Assembly (NCBI RefSeq): GCF_001540865.1
Contig: NC_033630.1
Location: 4,559,221 to 4,623,220, forward strand
Direction: 5' to 3'
DNA from: Ananas comosus
Lineage: Eukaryota > Streptophyta > Magnoliopsida > Poales > Bromeliaceae
DNA: 64,000 bases
The position numbers were made by a program, and so were the translations under genes. Below the pieces are notes generated by a model. It was not told the DNA's origin and did not search any database. It was given only the letters and a program-made list of their open reading frames with translations. The stretch's first letter is position 1, and each line of letters begins with the position of its first letter. Below, one piece after another: positions 21,819 to 33,639 of this stretch.

Positions 21819-24800
21819 GATCAAACGAGAGCGGTCTCCTCCCAAGAACGTACTGGAAAACAACACGGGGGTGGAGACCGTTAAGGGCATGGCGAAGAAA
21901 TAATTCGGCAATCGTTACCTGAGAGAGGCGTGTTGGAAGGAAGACGGGCTAACATACGGGTGCAAACCGCTGGCGCCGTCTTGTTGCAATGAACCATAAC
22001 ATCCGGTAACGAGAAACGAAGACCAGCCCCCCTGCGTCAGCAACATCCAACGCGCTATTCAGCTACAGAACTTGGTCAGGAGCTGTTTTAGTATGCCTAG
22101 GGCGTCGGATTTACTTTAACGAGGGTACCACACTAATATACCTTACGACAGTTACAGAGTAGCGAACGTCCTTGTACAGTAAAACCTTTCTAGGTGTTGT
22201 AGGCATGCCAGCCCACGTTAATGGACTTTTTGTTGTTTGGTCTAGTTTCCTACCCTGTTTATCACGTTACTCATGTATATTTGATGTATAATATGAAAGT
22301 AATGTGATCACGTTGTTATACATTATACCATGTTGTGCAGGTTTGAAACCATATTGTCTAACTATTCATCACATTCTATGACAATTTTACCACGTTTTAT
22401 CTGCTATTACGGACTTTCTCCTGTAGCCAGCTTCCCAAGTTGCACATTTTCGCCCTGGGAAGGGAGTTTGAGGGATTTTAGAAAAGACGTATCCCGCAAT
22501 CATGTGAACATTATAAGAGGGGTCGTAAAAAAGAGACCATTTTTATTGTTCGACAAAAGAAAGCACAAAGGAGCTGTTCCATACATTAACCTTCCGGGAA
22601 ATTTACAGCTTATTATAACAAATAGCAGAGCCGTGCCAACCTTCACTCGTAACTTATTGCGGAAGGTTCCTTCGTTACCCATCGGGTGGATACGGCTCCT
22701 TCGAACTGGTGTATAAACATGACAAGCCCCAATTTGAGGAAGTAGAAGAGGTACAAAAGCAACTTGAGGAGCTGTCACATACGTGCGCGGCGGCGGGTTT
22801 TAGAAGAAGTGCATCCACATAAGAAACCACGCACGCCCTCTAACCATCTGTCTATCATTTACGTTATTGGTACTCGACGTAGATCTTTTTGTAGTCTATG
22901 TTGAAGTTAGTTTGGAAAAACCGCCAACCTTTGTTATCATTCATGTGACAAACGAGACGAGTGCAGCGCTAATGGCTGCTGCGGTAGGGCGTTGACAAGG
23001 TCTTTGATCACGGTCCTTATCGCTAAAAGTGGAAGGTGTTGACGGGTGCGATTACCGTTATACGTCAATAAAGGTAGTTATGTACTGCGGTAGTCGTCTA
23101 GTGGAGATTTGAATGGTCAATCCTTCCATGGACCTTCTTAATGTTTCGCACATATAATAACACATTAGTACATTTTATGACATAAAGTAAGTAGTTAATT
23201 TATATGTTATTACGTTATATCACTATATTACCACACTTTCAACGCATTATCACGTTATTGCATGGTAGGTCAGGTTAGTCGCCGGACGTCACGAAGAACT
23301 TACGAGCTTAGCGACGTGGCTTACTGGTCTTTTTTGCCTCCTTTGCTGGGAGCAGGACCATTTCATCGACTTCTGTACAAAGACGTAGAGATGAGGAGTC
23401 GAGAGCGTACATGCTCCCTTCACGTCGCTTGCTCGGGAGCTTTAGTGGCGCGTGGAGAACTTCCTGGGAAAGAGATCGGGCCATCCGAAAGGTTATCTTT
23501 TAAAAATGTGGCACGACGGCCTCTTAGAGCCAGACTTGGTAGAAGCCGCACATAAAGAGCAAACAGTGCTGGACGAGGGGTTGTTTACGACGCTATTTTC
23601 GGCGTAGCGTTAAGGACACCGGGTTAGGGGGATAACGGGATGATGTTCATACAACGCTTAGTTTAAAGAAGTGGGTGGTAACTCGTTCAGGACCATGAAC
23701 TGTGCGGAAATGAGAGGTGCCTGTTAGACACTGTGCTGTAGCACGCCAATAGAATTCCTGCAACGTAAACCAGACACGCATGAGTTTTGAAGAAAAGTAA
23801 CGCATACGAAACTCTCGAGTAAACTTCAGCGGACCGCAGAACATCTCGACCGGGAGCACCTGTAGCAAGAGTAGACGCTTCAGTGATTGACTGAGGTAGC
23901 ATCGCAACAAGTGTTACTCCAGAAGAAGGTAGAGCAGCAGCGGTTTAACTAGTCGTCATTCAGGGTGACGTAGCGAAACCACGTTACCCTCCTGTAGGTA
24001 CCGCGACATACAGGCTACTTCAGGCAGCCCTCTTCTGCGCTGCTATGCCTACGATCACAGCCTTAGGCAGAGCAGAAAATCTAGTCGCTATTATTTTGGC
24101 GGCAGTGACAGACGGCGTAGGCGTAGTAGCTACTCTTATCCTACCCTTCTAGACGTCGTGTTCACTTTCGTTCGTCACGTAATATTTATCATTCATCACG
24201 TTTTTATATACATCTTGTCGTTGGGAATAAACATTTCAAGTATGTCCACGTTCTCCATTTTCAATTACTACGTTTTATAATGCTTGGTCGCGTTGTATTT
24301 TTCAATCAGCACGTTTTTAATACATTATCACGTTGGTAATTTATATTTAATGAATGTCCACTTTCTCCATTTTCTATTACAACGTTTTCACGAATCTCTC
24401 ATCACGTTGGCAAATGTTATTACTCCAATGCCCACGTTATTCCGAAGCCATTACCTCGTTTTCTCATTGTTATAACATTGAATGCTCGGTTGATAAATTT
24501 TTAAACAGCCGACTCCTCATCTACATCCACGTAGGGGCTTTGCCGACAATTAGTTGTCGAGGTCGGCAAGCAGACATTCGTGAAGCAGATATAGCAGCCC
24601 TAGTGTACATCCTTGGAAAGAGAGCTGATTCAATAAGTGTCGTATTTCGAGATAGTCTATGCGTACCTAAAATATCTCACAGGTATATAAAGCCTGTAGC
24701 AACAGCAGTTGTTATAGCTACTCAAACGACTCCAAGGGTGATATCGTTTCAAAATAAAGCTAGAACGTCGTAAGGCCACTCCATAAGTACATGAACGTCT

Positions 24801-24942
24801 TGTGACGAGCGTCCCTTAATCTTCATAGGGGAACGGACTACTTTCGCTCGGTCGACTTAGGAGGATGTATCTCCTGTTACGGAGGAAGGAGAAATTTATT
24901 GGGTAATTTTACCGTCACGTGACTTTAAAGTCACAATAGGTA
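21819..24942. pseudogene. Mutator-like (MURA) transposase, mirror text, decayed
   Basis: Read right to left from ATG at 24,942. The N-terminal exon (24,942 to about 24,500) encodes VHCHFNGLFKEEGGIVLYVG and related MURA N-terminal sequence. The next exon starts at 24,151 and contains YAMKRSFEYA, the CPWRVKAC and HTC motifs of the MuDR domain, then RFFWSF and the first DDE aspartate in GLDG (near 23,268). The following exon starts at 23,130 (FLTGKFRG) and runs through FWAAARAYTVEEFN and SNRAETI. The last part carries a SWIM-like zinc finger (CSCKR...H) and a GHNKRSC zinc knuckle, ending at TAG 21,821-21,819. In-frame stops lie at 23,820-23,818, 23,008-23,006 and 22,160-22,158. The expected second catalytic Asp is Asn (SNRQKG), the third SWIM Cys is Tyr, and the second knuckle Cys is Trp. 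The copy is almost certainly inactive. Confidence 0.88.
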
Positions 24943-25953
24943 CTGAACATTCTCAACCTAAGTTCTTTAATCGACTTTCATCAAGTTTTTGTGAGAAAGT
25001 AGTTATATATTATATTAAATCAATTGCACGTACTCAACAATTCTATACGTACCCCGCTTTTTTTCATCCGGGCAAGGGCGGTATTAAGTAAAAGTTGGGC
25101 AGACGTATGATGCAACCCTATCGAAAGTTAACAGCCGACTACTATTATTTTTCGGCGTTCAGAACGTGGTAAAACCTGTTAAGCTGTTACATACGCTAAT
25201 ATAACGTGATTAAAACTGATCACAATGTGATAATACAATTGATAACGTTGCTATAAAATTTTAGGACATAATATAAGATAAAGCCATTATCACGGTAAAA
25301 GTTGACATGGAGTTGTTCTATATAGCAGTGCCGTACTAATCGTAATGTAAGACAGGAGCTCTACGCACGTCAACGTGAAGGTTTATTAATATTTTGGATT
25401 ATCGTGAAGGTTTATTAATATTTTGAATTGTCATTTGTGACCGAGATCGCTTATCTTATAGCACCGAGCTTTTGACGCAAAAAGTGCGGACGACGTAAAT
25501 ACCGAGAAATTAACGACGTAAATTCCGAGAAATTACGAGCACATTCTGAAGGATGTCTTTGGACATAAACTCCACTCCGCTTCACTGCGGCCGCACGTAT
25601 TGCTCCTTCATTTTAGACCAGACCTTTGCATTTACTCTCCTATTGTCAAGTTGTAAGAAACATTTATCACATTTACTCTCCTATTGTCAAGTTGTAAGAA
25701 ACATTTATCACATTGCTCCTGGTGTTTCCAAGTTGTAAGTACGTTGAAACGATGAAACGAATTGTTTAAAAGTTAGAATGTGATGAATCTATAATATACA
25801 CCGCTATGAACTAAACAATGTGGTAATGTTCATTTAAAGATTGGTAAGACATATTTTTTACTTACTCTAAATGTTATAAATGTGCGTTACTCAGTTACTT
25901 TTTTTTAACTGTTATGTTTAATTTCTGAACAATTAGCTTAGTACGAGCTTAAT
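24943..25953. other. Spacer between transposase and protease genes (mirror text)
   Basis: About 1 kb without a recognised exon. It has several TAATAGTGCAA-type motifs, and a short direct repeat printed CATTTACTCTCCTATTGTCA at about 25,627-25,705. Confidence 0.5.
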
Positions 25954-28900
25954 AATGCTCATTTTTACGGCGTTGTTAAGACGACGATAGAGAGGCGCAA
26001 AGGAGCAGTATAGAAAGACCCTCTTCAGGTTCAAGGTGGGGAAGACATCCATAAGAAGCATACGATTTTCCTTCTGACACGTCATTAAACTGACTAAGAC
26101 GTAGCCCCACAGTAGGGACAACTAGAAGAGGGTTAGTTACCCTGCCCATGGCGCCGCCGCTTTATTTAGCCCTTTAAATCAAACGTTTTTAAAAGATGCT
26201 TAAATGTGACGTATTCTTTTGCAACGTGATTAATCTTTATATTATTCCATTAGGACCATGTTAAAAATAAATAATTCTTTTATGAATGGCGAAACAGTTT
26301 GGGTCGCAACATAAATCCCAAAAATTATCTGCTATTCACGTACATGAAGGGCAGATCCTCTAGCTGGCGGTCGTTTACGGTCACCAGCCTCAGCTTCTCG
26401 CCCTACTTGGTCATGAAGCGGAGTCATTAGTGACGGAGCAACTACAGAACGTTTTTGTAGAGCCCCAAGTAACCACAAGGATAACAGACTGTTTCCTTTC
26501 GGTACCACATATACATGGACACCGGAAGGCGGAGGAGGTCATTTACGACCATCCGCAGTTATTGTAGCCTCGACTGCTTATGGTATACTGAACAATCCAC
26601 TTACTTCAGTCGGGTGGGCTACAGTTAAGGAAAACTTCCGTGAGAATGGCCAAGCCATGACCACGAACAGTCCTTAAAAAGTTAAGCGAGGACTAGGAGG
26701 AAACCATTGAGAAGGAACGGCATCATGAAATTTAGGGGCCAGCGACTTCTATAACGCTGGAAGTTAAACTCAAAACCCCGGAAACCAAAATAACTACAAA
26801 GAAAGTTGCTACCCTACAGCTACTAATCATCCCCGATAAATCGTTAGTTTATTTTTCAATTTGTGAGTGTCTTAATGTGGTAACGACCTGTAAGAATGTG
26901 ATAATATTCTACATAGCGTAATTACTTTACTTAGCAACGTTATAAGTGTTTGGCCATATTACGACCCGCGTCAAACACATCCGCGGAAACAACGACAGCT
27001 GTCTGCGTGGTTCGTAGAGAAGCCCGCTCCGAACAGGTTAAAAAGTTATCGGACATGTTTCCTTAAATTTCATCACGTTGTTTATTCCAATATAATGTGC
27101 TTATCGTTATACAACGTAATAAATTTTCCATAGCTTCATTATATTTGAATGTACAAATCTACGCGCTCAGCAGAATCACACATAGCGGCTACCGAGGCCA
27201 CGTTGGCGGCCGTGGTGATTGAGCTTGAGGAAAAGGAGGCGACCGCAACAGCGGCGGCGTTGGAGGAACAGGTGGAGGAGGCGGCGGCGACAGCGGCGGA
27301 GGTGGAAAAGGAGTCGCCGGCTCTGAACGAGGTGGCGGCGTTGTCGGCTGAGGTGTAAAAGGAAGCGTCGGCGGAGGAGGTGCTGTAGGAGGCGGCGGCA
27401 GCGGAGGAGGAAAAGGAGTAGGAGACGGCCGCGACGGCGGCGGAGGAGGTGGAAAAGGAGTCGCCGACGTAGGAGGAGGCGACCACGACGGCGGTGGAGG
27501 TGGAAAAAGAGGCGGCGTCGGAGGTGGAGGTGGCGGCGTTGGCGGCTGAGATGGTAAAAGAGCCGCTGGCGGAGGAGGCGCCGGAGGAGGCGGCGGCGGC
27601 GGAGGAGGAAAAGGAGGAGGAGGCGGCAGCGATGGCGGCGAAGGTGGCGGCGGCGTCTCTGGAAAAGGAGGTGGCAGCGGTTGGTTCCATGGGGGCGGCG
27701 CAGGCCAAGGCGACGGAGCCAACGGCGGCGGAGGAGAAGGCGGAGCAACTACAGACAATGGCAGCGGCGGTGGCCACGGGGGCGGCGGCCGTGGAGACCA
27801 TCACATCTATTGCCAACTTGCAGAAGTGTATAAACCTACTGCTACAATACGTCGACTGTAAAACATATTTTTAAACCGCAGTTAATGTGATTAAGCAATC
27901 CATAATGTGATAAATTAATGGCGAATGTGATAATGTATGAAGTAGCGAAAAGTTTTTTCTCAGAGGTCGCTTTTCTGGTCGACAAGCTGCCAGCATAAGA
28001 AGCTGAAAAACAAGTATATATAACTCGCCCGCGGCGGACGCCCGGCGGCGAGGCAGAGTTGCCGCCTTGGACGTATGCTTATTACGCCCAAATACAATGT
28101 GATGAGTTCATGTACTACGTGATAATTTTTTTTTAAATGTGTTTATGTCTTGATTTTGAACTAAAATAATTAGATTCAGACCATGTCAATGTGATAATAA
28201 CTCTACGTTATATGTTTAGTAAACAAACAACTCTTACATTTTATTATTCCCGCAGTGTATGCAGCCGTTAACCCAGTAGCCGCAATAAGAAAGCAGGGGT
28301 CGCGCCGGCCTCTAGCATGCCCGAGGCTTTAGCAAACGGGAAGGGGCCGCACGCTAAGAATGCTGTGAGGACCCCTCGAAAACCGCCTGAGCCATCAAAA
28401 ACCGCACGGGGTAGGAAAGATCTAAAGCTTCTTGAACCGCAGGCAAGAAAGGGCTAAAGCCTTAAGAGGAATTACCGGCTCTAGCCACGCCCGTAGCGAT
28501 TATGCCTGCAACGATAGGAAGGAAAAAATTGAGGGATACTGCTAGCGCATCTACTAAATCTGCCATCCCCCCAACCATGAACGTGAGGAAGCACGGAGGA
28601 GAAGAATGAAAAATATGAAGGTTATCCACGACTCCACCTAAAACCACGACCATCTTCACGGCCTAACGAGTCATACGTCCGTTGCCTCCACCGTTCTAAC
28701 TTGTGGTACCTGAGGTCTGCCGATTAACGGCGGTAGTGGAGAAATATTGGGGGGCCTCCAAGGAGTAAGGACGCCGCCACCGCGGCACCTTGAACTCGGT
28801 GCTGTGAGTGTTCGGCATCAAGGAGGGCCCCCTCCAGCTCGGCCGCCGCCGTGCATCACTTAAATTTTAGGAGGAAGTGAGAGCTACTAGGGTTGCTTGC

Positions 28901-29924
28901 TGCTCAGGTAGATTAGCATAGGGTGGAGACCTGTGCTCCTTTATAACGTGCCGTCCTTCCGTCTCCTGTAGACATGGATCACACGAGCATATAGGTGTGG
29001 ACTAACATTTCTGTTATAATGTGATTATAGTCTTATTATAATGTGATCTCAAGTGTGTCAATGAACTAAATTCGTATGTTATCGAATAAAACGTGCTAAT
29101 GTGATGTTTAGACGTGGTAAAAAGAGATGTGAAGTGTGCGTACTTGCTAACTTTCATGTCGTATTAATAGAACGTGCTTATGAACTTGTTATCTGTGAAT
29201 GACCCTCTTCGCCCCACGTAGGTTCTTGCATAAGGTAGGCGAAGCTTAATCGAACGTTAAATTGCCGCCGCCTCGTATCCGACAGCTAATATTCGGCCAC
29301 ATGAGGAAGGCCGGTTAACATCGCACTATCACACCCCTCTAGTAGCTGTTCTGGGTGGTCAGGAAACCCCGTCTCTAATAACCATAACCACTTTTCTTAT
29401 GTTGTTTTTTTCATTTCTTATTCATTAAAGTGCTTCAGCCATTACAGGAGAAGCAGGACGAATCCACTGTAGAAGAAGTTTTGGTGGAGCTCCAAGAACG
29501 CCAGTTGGAAGAAGGGGAGTTCTTTTGCTAAGACTTATAGGCTGGGATGTAACTCCCAATCCTGATCTCGGACAGGGCTGTCCCCATTAGGTTCTTCTTA
29601 ACGGTGGAGGACTCGGTACTTCACATACTGAACTCCCAGATAAAGCTTAAGATGTGGGAGGAAGTTTACAGCCTCCTACTTGAGGTCGTACCCGGATAGA
29701 CTCCACTACAAGCCCTTCACATTCTATAATGGCTTATAACATGAGATCTAGTACCCTTCTACTACGCCGAAGTGCTGGCTGCGCATTCAGAAGGCCATGC
29801 GAGGCTGCTTTGTGGCGCTTAAGTGTTACTTAGATGGCCGCCCCGGCGGCCGTTGGCCGGTGTTTCCGCGGAACGTCGGTCGCCGTCTGCTACTTAGTCA
29901 TCTGAGGCTGCTGAAGCTGCGGTA
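25954..29924. pseudogene. Ulp1-type (C48) protease gene of the element, mirror text
   Basis: Read right to left. Exon A, 29,924-29,202 (ATGGCGTCG start; VAILLGLPLSGQ and DFVKLLILY; donor GTAAGT). Exon B, 28,999-28,262 (VWIYEHTRYRCPLPS; then Lys/Arg-rich KSRKDGARQK and RFRSPYDLRPRWG). A poorly defined exon lies near 28,060-27,930. Exon D, 27,853-27,152, is Ala/Glu-rich. Exon E is 27,051-26,953. Exon F, 26,834-26,289, is the protease core (DIGWADFIHL, SSDVIDAYQHLLEEAEG, WFIPLFDSDHWHLLAVD). The final exon carries QNQSNYCTVFLLAYEEYL and ends at TAA 25,956-25,954. The catalytic His (HWH), Gln and Cys (NYC) are present. Exons D, E and F join in phase. In-frame TAGs at 29,747-29,745 and 28,537-28,535, and an apparent frameshift near 26,130-26,170, indicate decay. 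Such proteases accompany many plant Mutator-like elements; the target is unknown. Confidence 0.85.
27152..27853. other. Ala/Glu-rich low-complexity exon of the Ulp1-type gene
   Basis: Mirror reading gives one open frame of about 234 codons with no stop, beginning after acceptor CAG and ending at donor CAT|GTAAGT. It is built of units such as AEEKVEEAAAAPAE and AAEEAVAEKMVESAVAAVE. On the printed strands the same bases give misleading poly-proline, poly-alanine and poly-arginine frames. It is probably a flexible, acidic linker between the N-terminal transposon domain and the protease core. Confidence 0.75.
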
Positions 29925-30990
29925 ACGTTCGTTACATCTAAATCTAACCAGCACATAACCGGCTACCCTAAGCTTCGCCTGCTACCACCAATGTTTCTCT
30001 TTATGCCAACTATCCCATTTACCGGCGACATTCCGCCAAGTCTCCGACATTTCCAAATATTATTCCATTATCCCTCGTTGTCGTCAAACTTTCAATCACC
30101 CTACGATCATACCCGGTTGGATAACTGCTTTGTCGCATTCTTAGGTATGTTTTGGACTGTGTATTCGTGAGGTTTGTTGGTTGTCGCTCCTACACTTAAG
30201 TCTTAGCTTTATAAATAAGCATATATCATGATAAATGGTGTATACAACGTGATTATATTCCAACTTGACGTGAGAAAATCCTTACTACGTGATTACATCA
30301 AAGTAAACGTAGTTATTAGTTTAGTGGCCATCGCATAAGAGGGTTTATAGACTCTTGGTTTGTCGTTTGTGGCGGTTGCCGCTTATCGTAAAGTGCGCGG
30401 TCAGCGTAATTTACATCGCTGTCTAAGCATGTAACTGCACTTGCAATATGAGCTCATGCACTCGCTTCTCCGTGACCGGCTATTCACTCCTCTTCTCTGT
30501 GGTGGATGTGTAGCTTCAAAGGAGCCGTCTTAAGTAGGGCCTAAATTAGGCACTAATTATCTCTAACATAAAAGATAATGTTAAGAAGAAGAATGAGAGA
30601 CCCGAGGTTTTCATTCAACATTAAAATGTGACCAATTGAAGAATAACGTGGTAAAAGTTGTTTGACGACATCCTCATAATATTTTATAACATGGTAGTTA
30701 TTTAACAAGATTGTTATCAACCTGAGGAACGTGGTAATGAATGTTTGGTAACTAGCTAATAATGCTATCTTAATGTTATAATGCTCGACTCAACTCGAGC
30801 AAATGTGACGCACCGTGATAATTAGCACAAGTTGCAACATTTGAATTAGCACACCATCAAGGGGTTAATCACATTATTTAATTGATTTATCACGTTGCTG
30901 AGAGATTAGTCACGTTCTTTTTTAGCAACCACGTTCTTCACAATTTTTTATAAACATTGTAATAAAAGATTCATGACATTCAGCAGTTTT
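29925..30990. other. Upstream region of the Ulp1-type gene (mirror text)
   Basis: No exon is recognised. It contains scattered element motifs (printed AACGTGATT and similar) and one more copy of a phrase shared with the arms, printed TTTGTCGTTTGTG at 30,358-30,371. The gene's promoter should lie here, but no box could be fixed. Confidence 0.45.
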
Positions 30991-30999
30991 TTATCACGT

Positions 31000-32640
31000 T
31001 TTAAAAGAGACTTAAACAAATATTATACTTACATTTTTACGTTGTAGTTAAGTTTTATTAACATACCGAATAACTCAGTCTTTATTATCACGTTGTAGGC
31101 GATATTATCATATTATGTCGAGTTTCGCCACGTTGTTTTCTTACTTAATATGTCTACATAAATGAAAGTTCCGCATTGTTACGTTTCTTTCCCTAGAGAA
31201 ATAATTATATAATCGTTTAATATGTAATAAAAACTGCTTTTACGTTGTATATTATATACAAAACGTATGTTATGCTACAAGTGTTGTAGGTGACATTGTA
31301 AGCGTAGTTGTAATTATAACTTATTTTCATCCGATAATAAAATGTTTTCATGTATTAGTAGTAGTTTCGATCGCCCGTTTAGGTGCGCGTGTCTTGTCTG
31401 CGATGACAAGGAGATTGCCTTCTACTTTAACGCTTCTCCTCTTCCGAGCGAGCCTCCCCATACAGCTCACGAAATAAACGTGATCCCTGAAACCGTAACT
31501 GCAAAGCTGTGGTGTAAAAAGCATTTCTCTGTCATATCAGTCTTTTTTTAATCTTAGCTAGCTATTCTTATTTCTAGACATTCTTAAATTCTTGGACCAC
31601 ACGGAGCAGCGTTTATTTCGTGTCATGAAATCTATCACGCTTAGTTGGAATTTCGGAGGAACGAGCTACCATGTGAATGCTGGCTCGGAAGAGCAGCAGC
31701 TGCAGAGGACGCCGAGAGAGGGTAGTAGAGCTAGTAGCGGCAAAAGAGCAGCGGCCAACGGGTTCAGGGATCTGTTAGGAGAAATATATAACATTACTTT
31801 GCTCGTTACGTAAACTTCTTGGCAAAATATCTTTTGCTTTTCCGCGAATTTCTCAGCTCAGCTCGCTGAGGTGCTGACCCTCCAACGCATTGGTAAATCC
31901 AGTGGCTGATAATTACGAGCGCTTTATAATCAAAAGGAGCACTTGTTTTTCATCGATTACGAGTGGAGTACCCGGCATAATGACATTGTAGTGAATTTTT
32001 TCAAGTTATGGAAGTTAGTTAGCATATTATTATCACGTTGCTATTCGGGATTATTATCACGTTGCGGTTCATTGTCTTACGTTATATCGAAGATTTTCAC
32101 GTTATGACGGCGCTATAATCTCATTGTAAGTAGTATTGTCACGTTGCAGAAATGCCCCTTACGTTGACTTCTTGGGTATAAATTTGTTTTGCTTTTATGT
32201 AAACTTATCAGTGAAAATGAAAACAGCTCCGTCGAAGCTATATGGGCAGCCACAGAGAAGCGGAGTGGTTTCTCTGCGATATTGCATGTGCAATGCGATG
32301 CATGAAAAGTGTCGTAATTTAGCGGGACGCGCCCCTTGCATATAGGTGCGATACGCGGTCTGGCACTCAAACGACAAGTCGCTTAGGTAACGTGATAATA
32401 CTACGTAGTAACGTGGGAATACTAGAATGAAGATGATAAAATGGTATGCAACGTGATGATAAAATAGTATGCAACGTGATAATTGGCACAACGCGCAACG
32501 TGATAATAAGTTCCTAGAGCAAGGTGATAATTAGGGGCCGTATATTACAATCTCCGTCTAATGTTGACACTGCATAAAAATTAGAGAATTTATACCTAAA
32601 AAGTCTACATAATGGAGCAATGGCGCTGTGATGAAAACCA
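31000..32640. repeat. Duplicated arm segment, inner copy (mirror text)
   Basis: 31,000-31,560 matches 33,580-33,950 in the same printed direction, and 31,590-32,640 matches about 36,800-38,200. The right arm is therefore a direct tandem duplication; the outer copy was later split by an LTR. Shared phrases include GTTTTCATGTATTAGTAGTA and GCAAGGGGCGTTCTCCTTCG. Confidence 0.8.
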
Positions 32641-33630
32641 GTTCCTCCATCTTTGCCGTTGACGCAAGGGGCGTTCTCCTTCGCGTCGCCGCCTCATCTT
32701 CTTCCGCCGAACATAAGGGTCAGCGATACCGCCGCGGCCGCGGCCCAACGCCTCTACATCTGTGGCGGCTGCCGCGGTGGTGTCGCTGACTTTGCTCCTT
32801 AAGCTCGACGAAGTACGAAGCCGTGTGGACCGGGTGACCTACGGATATCGACAATCGCAGTCGTTTCATGCGCACTTTAAAGTTTGTTCGATTCTACTAA
32901 TGTATCAAAACTATTCATTAATAATATTTCTCAAACATTAGCAACTACATTTTCTTACTACATTATCTTGCAATACAAGTTACGTTTAGGACAAACTTTC
33001 AACGTTTCAAGATATTTTAGCACATTAGACGAAGTTTATTTTTCATAAATAACATATGTCTAATTACTGTACAAATGCTTCAACCATGTGATAAATGGTT
33101 TGTTATATCGTGATAAAACTAGTATTGGTTTACCATCCTTAACAAATGTGACGACTTGCTAAGCAATGTGGTAAAAGAGTTTCGTAATATGATATTAATG
33201 CTTGTATAACGTGTGAATCGTCTGTCCAAAGTGTGGAAATGGGTGCATCGTAACGTGATAATGTTCGCAATACAACGTGGAGAGCATGCGTGGAAATGTT
33301 CGAATCAACGTGAGAAAAAATTTAGTACGTGCCCACATTTATCTCATAACATGGGAATGTTCATATCAATGTGATAAGGAAGTTGATAACTTGACAATAG
33401 AGGTGATAAAACGTGAGAATGTTCAAAACAACGTTATAAAAATTTGATTACAAGACAGTGGTAACGCCATAGTGATGTAAGTCTTTTGTTATACTAGAAA
33501 AAAAATATGTCAATTTTGACTTCGTAACGACGTTAAAGAAAACAAATTGTTTAAAAAAGTTGTAAGAACGGATATTTGACATCCAGCAGTATTTGTCACC
33601 TTGTAGATAATGTTTACTAATATTCCCGTG
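32641..33630. other. Spacer between arm copies (mirror text)
   Basis: Dense in the short motif printed AACGTGATAAT and variants (AACGTGAGAA, AACGTGGTAA). No exon is recognised. Confidence 0.5.
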
Positions 33631-33639
33631 GCGTCGGCA

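Noticed and set aside
27139..27874. Long printed frames rich in proline, alanine or arginine (about 190-225 codons on both strands)
   Set aside because: They are shadows of the mirror-written Ala/Glu-rich exon. GC-rich triplet repeats stay open in many frames, and only the mirror frame has matching splice sites and neighbours.
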